Assembly: GCA_037179385.1 (NCBI GenBank)
Contig: CM074193.1
Coordinates: 5,291,547 to 5,355,546, forward strand
DNA from: Holothuria scabra
Taxonomy: Eukaryota > Echinodermata > Holothuroidea > Aspidochirotida > Holothuriidae
Direction: 5' to 3'
Length of the DNA stretch: 64,000 nucleotides
Shown here: piece by piece, positions 48,598 through 60,100 of the stretch
Numbering within the stretch: the stretch's first letter is position 1
Layout of the letters: every line of letters begins with the position of its first letter
Notes under the pieces: model-generated
What the model saw: only the letters and a program-made list of their open reading frames with translations
The model's database searches: none
What the model was told of the DNA's origin: nothing
Translations under genes and position numbers: made by a program

Positions 48598-49443
48598 AAA
48601 TTATTCCAAGTAGTTAAGTCCTGGATTAACACTAGGCTCCAAGGGAGAAAAGTAGAAATCTTCAACATTCTTCAAGACTTCAGCTTGAATAACACCATAA
48701 AAACAATGGATGATAAGCCAAATATAGGAACTTCCTGTATAAACAATGACCCATCTTTGTGCTATGTCCCCAGACAGCAAAGAGCTGCATTGCTGTAGCA
48801 TCAGTTTGCTTTAAGGCCCAGACACAGTATTACTTCCATGCTTTTAGGGAACTCTGCATCATCAGACCTCAAGATTCTAGCACAACTCAACACCTCCACT
48901 TCAGCAAACAAGCACACTCCCTGAAGCTATTTAACACCCAGCATAGCAGCAATACACTGCAAAAAAACTGAAATGAATGGTAACTGAATATAACATGAAC
49001 ACCAGCAAGCACTTTTTTAAAATGTCGATACCGAACTATTCACTCAACCAATCTTCTCCCAAATCAAAACATCCTTTGCTATGGCTATCATCATCCTCTT
49101 GCACAAATAACATCAACATCTGAAGGGACTTGAAAACACTGAAACCTTTTGATGAGAGAGTGGGACAGACATTTTCCCCACACAGTACCACGTTAGCTCT
49201 ACCCACACTTTGTGGGTTGGGCTAATAAAATGAGAGGTGGATGGAAATAAAATGTGAGAGACTTAGGGCAAGTCTAAACCAATTGTAACTTTATTCCATA
49301 ATATGTAATGGACTTGATGCAAGACTCAGATATTTGAAGAAAAAATTTCCATCCTTGCAGGTATTTGTGAAATAGTCTGATATTCAATTACCCAGCTGAA
49401 ATCAACCTTGCCTATTCTTTCAAGGTTAAGATGGAATAAGGTA
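48598..49443. other. Intergenic stretch, no gene seen
   Basis: No exon or repeat family was recognised. Confidence 0.4.
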
Positions 49444-49447
49444 TTAA

Positions 49448-49697
49448 CCCTTTACTGTTGTGCTCCAATCGGGGCATATCTGCGCACCTCGGGAGTGGGC
49501 AGAAAAACAGACGTAGCACACCCGGCATCAGCTTCCCCAGGCTACTGACCCCGTGACCTTAAACTATTGTCTCTCTCCTTGTTGTGGCCAAATTTTTGGG
49601 TAGCTACTTGCAGTTTCGAGCTCCGCATGAAACAGTAAAATGGGTGACAGCCGCGCTCTCCGTCTGGGTCCAAAAGGACCCAAACAACGGTAAAGGG
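49448..49697. mobile_element. piggyBac-type MITE, copy 2
   Basis: TTAA at 49444-49447 and 49698-49701 flanks CCCTTTACTGTTG and CAACGGTAAAGGG. The interior is the reverse complement of 27277-27517 with moderate divergence. Confidence 0.85.
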
Positions 49698-49865
49698 TTA
49701 ACACATCTGTTACTTCCAATCTCCCTGAAGCATTTCTCTTTTCATATTGGAAAATATGGTCCATAGTATATCATACCATAAAAGTTTTATATTAACTTCA
49801 GGTAAACTTAGGAAATAACTGGCACAAATTCAACAATTCAGTAACAAAAATATTGTGTCATGACT

Positions 49866-50402
49866 TAAAGGGCAAGAGCAGTCAATCCAAACTTATTTTG
49901 AAACAATGACTGAATCTCACAATTTTCATCTTATTTCACTTCCAAATATCTCGTCTGATATTATATAACAGGTCTTAAAGATGACCTGTTATTTCATGAA
50001 AATGCAATGAAATCTAAACCTGAGTTTTGATGAAGTCACAGAATACCATGGCTTAACTTCAATTGCGAACTGATTCTATAGACTGTCGATAATATGAATG
50101 TTTCGATACACTAGGCTATCACTAAAGTGACAATATCAATATTGTATCAAATTGGTTCCAAATTGAAGTGATGACGGGATAGTCTGTGACGTCACCCAAA
50201 TTCCTGCAAAGGTTTCATTGCATTAAATTAGATCACATATCATCTTTACATATTGCATACAAAGTGTAAACCAAGTGTTAAATTGTAGAAAATTCCACAA
50301 CTGAGGAGGAAAAAATGGAGAATGATCCTCAAGAGCCATTCATAAAACAAGATGGTCTACTAGAATAATTCAAGTTGGTGTGACTGCCTTTCCCCTTTAG
50401 GC
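49866..50402 (+). mobile_element. MITE with AAAGGGCAAGAGCAGTC ends, interrupted by another element
   Basis: AAAGGGCAAGAGCAGTCAAT at the left and GACTGCCTTTCCCCTTTA at the right are inverted. The halves match 45588-45838, but they are separated by an insertion at about 49976-50248. A hAT-like MITE joins its right edge. Confidence 0.6.
49976..50248. mobile_element. Nested MITE with TAAAGATGA ends
   Basis: TAAAGATGACCTGTTATTTC at the left, TCACATATCATCTTTA at the right; GCAATGAAA and TTTCATTGC are also inverted. It splits the MITE at 49866-50402. The exact target duplication could not be read, so the limits are approximate. Confidence 0.5.
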
Positions 50403-50771
50403 TAGTGGTTCTCAAACTTTTTCAAAATACTGCCCCCATTAGGCATCCATGACTGATCAAACATGCCATCATATTTATATTTATAAGTCTTTGACTGAGT
50501 TTTCGACTTTCAATTTCCAGCACCAAAATGACCCAGATAAGTTTTATATTGGGTAAATTTTTGTCAGTAGTTGCTAAACCTTTCAGAGATGACAGTCTGT
50601 GTCAAACACTCTGCAACCTCCTAGGTTCCTTTATTGCACGAATGTATGAGAACCTCCAGGGACACCCTAGTCAATGCCAACGCCCTCCTATTGCTTGCAA
50701 ACTCCTTAGCGCATCCTTGAATCTTTTCAATGCCCCCCAGGGGGTGGTAGGGACCACTTTGAGAACCACTG
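50403..50771. mobile_element. hAT-like MITE with perfect 8-bp target duplication
   Basis: The termini TAGTGGTTCTCAAACTTTTT and, inverted, CAGTGGTTCTCAAAGTGG resemble the CAGTGGTTCTCAA ends of hAT-Charlie elements. The flanks are identical: CTTTAGGC at 50395-50402 and 50772-50779. It sits downstream of EED and supplies an AATAAA on the minus strand at 50630-50635. Confidence 0.85.
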
Positions 50772-50930
50772 CTTTAGGCATATATGAGTCAGAAAGGGAA
50801 TGTGACAATTGAACTGAGATGGCCGCAACCAACCTTCAAGTTAAGGCTTTTCGAGAGGACTGTGACGGGCAGCAGATAAACTGTAGTTTCTTTCTAGTTG
50901 ATCAATTGTTCAGCCACTTCTTCCAATTTT

Positions 50931-50936
50931 TTTAAT
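50931..50936 (-). terminator. EED: Candidate EED polyadenylation signal
   Basis: On the minus strand this reads ATTAAA, about 240 bases past the EED stop codon. The next canonical AATAAA on this strand is at 50630-50635, inside a hAT-like MITE. Either could serve; no transcript evidence is available. Confidence 0.25.
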
Positions 50937-51173
50937 TTTTGAGATACACACTTTTCTAATGTCAGTAAGCATGTTGAAGAGTAAGCTCCACTGTAAATTC
51001 TCTGTATAGAACTGAGAAACACTGAAACAAGATCAGAATTCTGAGAAGAGTGTGATACTTGTTGGGACTCATTTCTGTGATCCTACTCCAAGAGAAAATG
51101 CTCGGTTAAGACGGAAGCAAAATGTAGTTCTTCACATAACTAATGGAAGTTTTACACAGTATCATTACAAAGC

Positions 51174-54100
51174 CTATTTTGTCCTATCCCACCTCCATAT
51201 TGTACCATTGTCACAAACACAAAGAAGGATGCCAGCATCTTTGCTCAGAGCTGTTTGTCTGATAGCAGTCAAGCACTTTGGATGTGAAAATGTAGAAAAC
51301 CTGAAAAAAATATGGAAAGGATATTGCATTTCTCACACAAAAATGTCAATGGTCAAACGAAAAGGCACACATGACATGTGTCAGAAAACCTACAGGGGAG
51401 GTGCCACTGATGGCTTATTGAACAAACTCAAGTACATCACTGCTTTAAGAGTGGCCACACAGCCAGATATGGAGAATATATAACAAATGACTGGTTCCTC
51501 TGTCAGGGATTGGCCTAACTAAGAAAACCATTAGGGGCACCGTTGAAATTCAAACAAGTGCCATGACCACAAGTCTGTATGACTTAATAACAGGCTGTAA
51601 CGTAACCCCCAATCTTCTTGTTTTACTTTATTATAAATGCTATTTAAACTATTCCAGGCTAACATATGGTAGAAGTCAAAAAGCAAGTTTAAATCTTTAA
51701 ACTAACTCACAAGAAGTCCAACAGCTCTAGTACAGTACAATAAAAACAACATTTAACTAAATATTATAGAAATGACACCACAGTCAAAATGCAAAATACT
51801 GGTATTTGTTTCCAGCTGAAGTTCTCTTCTGGTTATGAAAAACCAGTTACCATGGGGACATGGTCAATGCCATTGAAACCAGGTCAAGTCTGGCCTCGTT
51901 ACCAATTTCTTTTAAAAAATTCTGATGACATAGCAAGAACTTGTTTTGTCAGTAACTTAGAAAGACTAACCTTGACTTCTGAGGATCCTCTACATCAATG
52001 TCCCATACGAAGACTTTGCCGATCTGGTTACCAAGAGCAATCACCTGAAATATAAGTATGAGATACATTTATGTGTAAAGTGCATATAATTGAATGGCAC
52101 AAAAAATGCTTCCATTCAGACTAGCAGTGAGTATGCACTTGTATTCATAATGTGGGACACCCTTTTGTGAATGTGAATTTGCAAGTACTGATGTATACTC
52201 AGATTCATTACAAATTCAATATACTCACACTGAATCATACACAATATATTTGTACTTACAAGGAAAAAATATCACGCAAGTCAGCATCAAGATAATATAA
52301 CATCAGTGACAAAAGAAGGAAGGGGAATAGATATGGGACAAAGGGGCACATGACACATAAGAAAGCGATTCCCTTATGAAGACAAAAAGCACACCCATTG
52401 AAACAAAGAGAGGGTTTCCTTGAGAAGCAACTCTCAACCCCAATCTCTTGACCCCAGTGCAATTTCTGGGAGGGGCCTACCTCACAGAATGAAATGTACT
52501 CTTGTGGATATAACTCTCTTGATAAATATATACATACCCGCTGCCAGTAGTCAATGCTGAAACGCATGAACCAAATATCACAACTGGTGTATTCAAAGCT
52601 GTATAGTACTGTCACTTGAGATTCATTTGGCCTGACTTCCTCCAGCGGAGTGTTGATGCTGCCTGGCTTCCAGCAAATAATTGCATTCTCACAGGACTAT
52701 GAAGGAAAAATATATAGAACCTTAGACAAATACATTTCCATGAACAATTTTTTACTTAACAACTACAAGCTATATTTCTATTACACAATTGCACCCTTCA
52801 AAGATGAAAGATGGACAAAGCAACTATATTATTCACATTTCGTTAACTTATTTTGTTTATCACAACACAGAAATCTACAATTAACAGTAGCAGTTACATA
52901 ACAAACAGTGTGATAGAAAATGCACTCAGAACCCCTTAAGGGTTTATTGAGAAGTTTCACTCCCTATCAGAAACAAAAAAAAAACAGTTCTTCAAGAGGG
53001 AAAAGAACAATAGCCGTTAAACAGTTTCACTATGGAAGGGGATCCATCCGACCATACTGAGCTATAAATTTTACTACGTATACATATTAAGTACGTACCT
53101 GTTTCACAAAATAATATAGATACTGCCATATTTGCACCGCTATAACCCAAGAGGATACCTATGTATAAAGTATCTCCTCTTCAAGCCTATTTCATGTCCA
53201 AAACCTGATTACACACCATACATTTATACTGAGGTACCCCAGGTCGCTGCTGAATGTTAAGGTTTTGCAGTGAAGCCACATGTATAAAGTGATGGTAAAT
53301 TATTGTTTTACAGGGAAACCATGTGTAGTGAAGGGGTTAAGAGAGGAATGGGGGCGAGGGTGTAATTGAAAAATTGAGATGGGATGAGTTCTATTCCAAG
53401 AAGTGTTCATGATGGATAACTTGGAAAATAGGAACTACAATGCACCATTAATGAATATAGATCAAAGGAGACTGATGAGAATACAATACTACCTTTGAGA
53501 GGATAAAATCACCAAGCCATCGAACACAATCTACATAGTTGCGGTGAATATCACGAGTTGAAAAGTCTGGAATGTTTATGCACATGGACTTGAAGGGTCT
53601 GAAACATACAATTATGCCACAAGATTAAACTACATGTGGATTGTAGTCTAAACCATAAGTACACAACAGGTGATTGTTAAGCTTTGCATTGCCCTGCTAT
53701 CTTATACAATTTATGAATGTGGATATAAACAGAAAATTAAAAACTCTGACATGGGATACTGGAAGAGTATACAGTGTTAAGACTTTTATCACACAACAAC
53801 CTACAGGGTTCTCAGTATATGAGACCGTTGGTTGGATGCAGTTTGGCAAAACCAAAGGTACACCCAGATGCACAAAGGGCAACTCTAAATTTGAAGGTAA
53901 TGCTCACTCTAATAGAACTCATCCAAGAAATACATCTCATAAGCTGAAACTTTGGTACTAAAGCCCACAACAAATTTCCCTTACACAAATCTCAAGATTT
54001 TCAAATCATTTCTACTCTAATTGATCTAGCTATATTACATATGTTAGTGAATCAACGATAGAACAGTAATAGTCTACATTTGAAATAAACCTGACTTCTG

Positions 54101-57100
54101 TAAGTCCTGGACTGCCGTTGAAAAAAAAAAGCCAAGGTTCAAAATATCCACTTTTAAATTCAATAAAAAGAAGCACCACACTGTGTTTATAATGATCCAG
54201 ATTTTGAAGCTGCTTGGCAGCAGACATATCTCCAATCTTTCTGGTAGTAATTGTAGCTCTACATTTATCAATATACGAAATGAGTCATATGGAAAAACTC
54301 ATCAGATCTGTCATTCAACACATCTCATGTTAAAGGCATATTCCGGAGGCAAAATTCAGAAAGTTAAAAAAAAAAAACAGAAAAATTTTCCCTTTCAGTA
54401 GGTGAAAAACTGTATCTCAATAGCATAGAGCATTCATACCAATTTTTAAAGTAATGCATTTTCTCATGAGATTGAGTGCATCATGGGGAATCTGTGACGT
54501 TATTGCGGCACAATAATTTGACATTGCATTCAATTAATTTACAATTTTGGGAAAGGGTAATGCTAGATCTACAGGAAAAGATATAAAAACATTCCAACAG
54601 CATTAAATGAAAATATCAAACAGGATGTTTAATTATAAGGAAAAACAAAAATTAGGGAACTGCATGAAGACCCTTAGTGTTCCAATTTCCATGGGAGTAA
54701 AAGCCAGAGCTGCAAGTTCAACTCACTTGTGCAGCAGACACAAAGTCTAAGCATGTAGTCAATCTGTGTATATATCTGGTTTTAGTTATTCTTTTCTTGC
54801 CAACCATTGACTGAAGTGAAACTGAATAAAATCACCAATCATGTTCAAATGGAACTGAAATCTTTACTCTTCCATTTATCAATCTATCTTATCTTGTATT
54901 GCCACACTCAGCAAGATCCTCTACCTAAGCCTTCAGACCTACGATTGGCCATCTATCTTTCAGTAGAGATATTTGTTAGCAAAAATAACAAACCTTTAAA
55001 GTGATATATCTGGAGTTTAAAAAGGTATTGCAACAGGTCTGGGGCTTGGAGGACATGATGTGGAATATTTTAGTCTTTCTTACAAGACCCAAGTCATTCG
55101 CCACTGGAAATTGCCTTTAAAAACAACATATGAACTTCAATAACATGGTGCTGACCAAAATAAGGTCAAACATCTGAGAGACCACTTTGTCTCACAAATA
55201 AATCCTTGCGGTAGATCTCATCCCCACCCCACCCCACCCCACCCCAAGTAAATAAAAGTATCTTTAACTAATTTTGTATCACCTGAAAACATTGAAATTT
55301 GTTTGAATAGAAGAGTACAGCCAGAAAGCAGGGATTTTCTATCTGAGAGAAAATTCCTATTTCTTAATAAACTCACCCAGCTGATTACTTTTTGACCTTG
55401 TAATGAGTATGTATCAATCACAGTTTTTTACAAAATGTGAAAAAAATGTATTCTGCCTCCAAAATTCTGATTAATGATAACAGTGCTACTTGCATCTCTA
55501 AATTTTACCAAGCAATGACTTACTTAGGACTCTTGGCAGAATTGTACTGATAGGATGACTTGATAGTTTCAGAGATACTGTCTTTATTCAATCGCCACAT
55601 TTTCAGGGAATGGTCCATCCCGCAGGATATGATCCTAGTGCCATCTAAGTTGAAGTCCTGCAACAAGGACAGAAAGGATACATATTAAACACTGTGTTTG
55701 GATTTTGTGATGCACCCATGGCAGACAGGGGTTATTTTGTTAGCCAGTGTACAATTGAAATACAGCCATTTTTATCAAATTTAATGTTATGTATTCACTG
55801 AAATTTGATCATCTTGACCAAATGTATGAGTTAGTTCAAAATGTCATGTGCCCAAAATTTTGATATCAAAATGAAGCATTCACAGAGCTTTTCCATCAGT
55901 GTTAAAATCTCAGTATGGACCCATAGGGGGCCTGGTGGGTCACATTTTTTTTCTTCTAGTGTATGAGAGAGAGATAGCTCGCTGTTTTGTTAACCATTTT
56001 GGCCATTTTAGAGTATATGACCTTTCTGAATTGTACATTAACCTTCTCTCAAAAGAAACATAACAGAGCACATGAAAGAATGACACAACTTGCCAATTGA
56101 CGGTGCTTCATGGGCATCTTTACTACATTGACCATATAAAATAAAAATATATACCAGGATAACAAGGGAGTTTTGGTATGTAAATCATGCTTTAGAATTT
56201 TCACAAGAATTCTGTTAATAAGTCCCTGTGTAGAAAAAAATCATGTATTACATCAACCCTTCTTCTGCTTTAATCTGGTACTATGCATTCTTTGCTGTTG
56301 TGTAGTTGGACATGTACCTCACTTGCACAAATGACCTTACACTCTTCATTCCAATCAGTGACATATATTAATTATACCCTGAAGTCAGCACTGAGTGAAC
56401 AAACTACCACCTGCTTCGCAGTATAACATACACCGTAGAAAGTCAATAAGAGAACAATATTTCAACAGAATTAAAAAAAAAATAAATAAAATATTGTAAA
56501 TTGCTTATACCATGTCCTACAGCCTTAAGTGGCAGCCATTGGGCCATTTGCAGCCCACAAGATGCTCAACCACAGTCTGCAGAATATTTAAGAAGCAAAA
56601 TGTTAAATATGAAACAAGCGTTGCAATAACTTCTGGCAATTACCATATTTTGAATGAAACACTTCTAGAAGAGGTCACTAAAAGAGCATGAAACACTGAC
56701 TTCCAAGATATTACTATGCCCAGGCTTGGGGCGATTACTTCTCAATGTAATCGATTACGAAAGCGATTACTTCATATTTTCCGATTGCGATTATGATTAT
56801 GATTACAGCTTAAATTGAAAGTAATTGACTACAATTGAGATTACATTGCAATGTAATCATGATTGCAATCGTGATTACATTTTCTTTCCACATAAACAAT
56901 GTAGCAGGCAAAACAATCCAGTGCCCACAACTGGAAAAAAAGGCCATGGACATTGCTCTAGATAAGCCCAGACAATTACTTTGCGATTTTCACAAAAGTA
57001 ATTGATTGGGGTTATAACTACTTCAAAATGTGTAATCGATTGCAATCGATTACGATTACCCCAAGCCTGACTATGCCTGCGCCGTTCTAGGCTGATAGAC

Positions 57101-60100
57101 AATTCAAATGCAGGCTTTGAGTTTAAGATTTTCCAGGTTTGCTGGAAATCACACTTCTCAGGAAATTAAGGAGTGCAGTAGATGTGTCATTTTACTAAAC
57201 TTTAATTGATTTATACAAGCTCCCAGTTTCATCTATTTGTGTCAAAAATGACACCCCTCACAGTAGTTTTAGAAGAGTGATGGTGTGGGATTGCAAATAC
57301 CTCAGAATTCAAGGCCTGCAATTATTCACTACATTCCCTATCCATTCTTCTAAGAAAAAAATACAACTTACAGCACTGAGGACTTCATCTCTGTGACCTT
57401 CAACACCGCCAAAGACAAGAACAAGGACATTAGTTTTAACATTCCACAGCCGCAAGGAATTGTCTGAAACGTATCAAAAAGTATAACATGAAACTTCAAA
57501 GCACACATTTATGAGAGAAAAAAAAATAATTTAAACAACTTTTGAACTTAGGCAAGTGTGGGAACATTAGGTAGTTATAGCTTTTTCTATACATTCTAAG
57601 CAAAAAATTTGAATTTTCATATTTATTTTGGCCTTGTTTGTCTTCATTATCTATGACTGATCTATATCAACATGGGGTGATTGCTTCCAGACAACAATAG
57701 AGGAATCTGGAGAGAACTCATTTCAGTTGGCCATAACTGGGGTCCATCACTTTTAATCTTTCGATTCCCTTGCTTGTCTCTATCATGGATTGTTGTACAC
57801 TACATTGTATCTTAATTCCTTCAATTTCACTGAATATGAGGGTTTGATACTCATGCAGACGATATATAAAGGCAATTTAAGGCTGATGGACCCCACTAAT
57901 GGCTGCGCACAGTCACTAAAAACAAGCGCTAATCAGATCCGTCTATAAGCAGGTTCGGTAATTAGTTGGGCATGGAATTGTGGGGCACAGCTGGTCTTAA
58001 ACAGACCAGTTACAGCACATACTATACAGTGTTTCCTTGTTTTCACAGGGCTCTATTATCGTGGTTGTCCGAGACAACTAAAATTTCATATGGACAAGCA
58101 AAAGTTAAAGGTTGGTTATCCAATGGACAACCATTTTTTTCTCAGATTGAAAAAGTATACTGCTGATTGATCAACTCTTTTAACATTTTCCATCATACCA
58201 TATTTCAGCCTTCAAGTGTTTCTGTCCCTCAAACATAACATCTTTTTATTCTCCAAGACCAATAAATATGTCAACACAAAGACTGTTTTGTAATTGTGCC
58301 AAAAATGTTTTGGACAACCAAATTTTCTTGTGGACAACTAAACCTAGTGAAATGGTTGCCCAAAGAACAACCATAAATTCCTTTGAAAGTCAAGGCCTGT
58401 TTCAAGCAGTATGTGCACACAACACTTAGCATAAATCAGAATAACCAACCCAACCAAAATGAAAACTTCGCCCTACTTTGCAGCAGAATAAACTGCATGT
58501 TTTTACACCAAAAAGGAAATTTACTGCAGACAAAGTTCACTCCACAGGACCACACCTATGATGTTCATCCTCGTATTATGGTTTGATAAAAAAAAACATG
58601 TTACCAAGTTTTCATGTAAACTGAGATTTTGGAACATGTGTTGTGGGTACCAGATTGGTTTGTGTATGCCGATGATCTAGAAGATGTGCACATATGCATA
58701 GCCACCAAAACAAATTTCTGAACCCGCTTGTTCAGCTGAATGATTGGAAATATTTCACGGATATTTTTTACCACCATAAGAAAAGAGGTATTGTATTACG
58801 GAGCTCCTAAAGTGCCAGTCTGCATGTCATGATGGTGAGATAATTTATCTGACCAACTTATCATCTTTTCCTTAAGAAGTTGACATGTTTAATAAATTTA
58901 TCTTACCATGTCGACATCCTTTGCTTAGGAAGTCGACATGTTGAGATAATTCATCTTGCCATGTCTACATCCTGTGCTTAGGAAGTCAGCATGATGAGAT
59001 AATTTATGTAACCATGTCAACATCCTAATTTAGGAAGTCGACATGGTGAGATAATTTATGTTACCATGTCAACATCCTATAATTTCAACTAAGTACGTCT
59101 ATGTATATGCACTCACTGCATGCTGCATGTTAGCCAGGGTGCATTTCGTGATCGTACGCCGGGATTTTCTGTAAGTGTGCATATACAAGGCAAAGCAATC
59201 CGTAGGTGTGCGTATATACGTACAGTATACATGACTGTGATGCATACATGGACATCATACATTGGCAATGCGCGCACATGTATATATAGTGCACTAAATG
59301 CACTCTGGCATGCAGACAGCCCAGACGTGGCTCCAGGGGGAGGGGTGGGCTTTTACGGCCAGATCAACAATAAAACATACGGGAAATAAGCAGTGCAACT
59401 CACTCACTTCGATGCTTTCTCTTAAGTCAGCTGCCCCCCTTTTGGAATGTCTGGATCCGCGCCTGGGGCAACTGGCTATACATAGACATATATAGTTGAA
59501 ATTATCCCACCATGTCGACTTCCTGAGCAAAAGATGTCAACATGGTGACATAAATTATCTCACCATGCCGACTTCCTAAATTAGGATGTTGACATGGCAA
59601 CATAAATTATATCACCATGTTGACTTCCTAAATTAGGATGTTGACATGGTAAGATAAATTATCTCACCATGTCGACTTCCTAAATTAGGATGTTGACATG
59701 GTAAGATAAATTATCTCACCATGTTGACTTCCTAGGCAAAAGATGTCGACATGGTGTCATAAATTATCTCACCATGCCGACTTCCTAAATTAGGATGTCG
59801 ACATGGTAACATAAATTATCTCACCATGTCGACTTCTTAGGGAAAAGATGATAACTTGGTCAGATAAATTATCTCACCATCATGATATGCAGACTGGCAC
59901 TTTAGGAGCTCCGTAATTGTATAAATCATTAAATATACTGCACAAACTATTAAATACTTTAAACAAAATAAAAATTGTTTTTTTTATGCAACTGTGACTG
60001 CAAAAATAGAGTAACGTTGTTCAGTGAAAATTTTTGTAAAAAAGAGAAAGAGAAATCACCTTTGCTGACAGACAACAGCAGGTTACAGTCATTTGGATGG

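Noticed and set aside
47484..48801. Minus-strand frames downstream of EED as extra EED exons
   Set aside because: The WD40 protein already ends with TIWRWDR and a stop at 51174; these frames show no WD pattern or plausible splice sites.
51052..51483. Plus-strand open frame of 143 codons
   Set aside because: It is the antisense shadow of the last EED exon (51174-51300) and its 3' flank.
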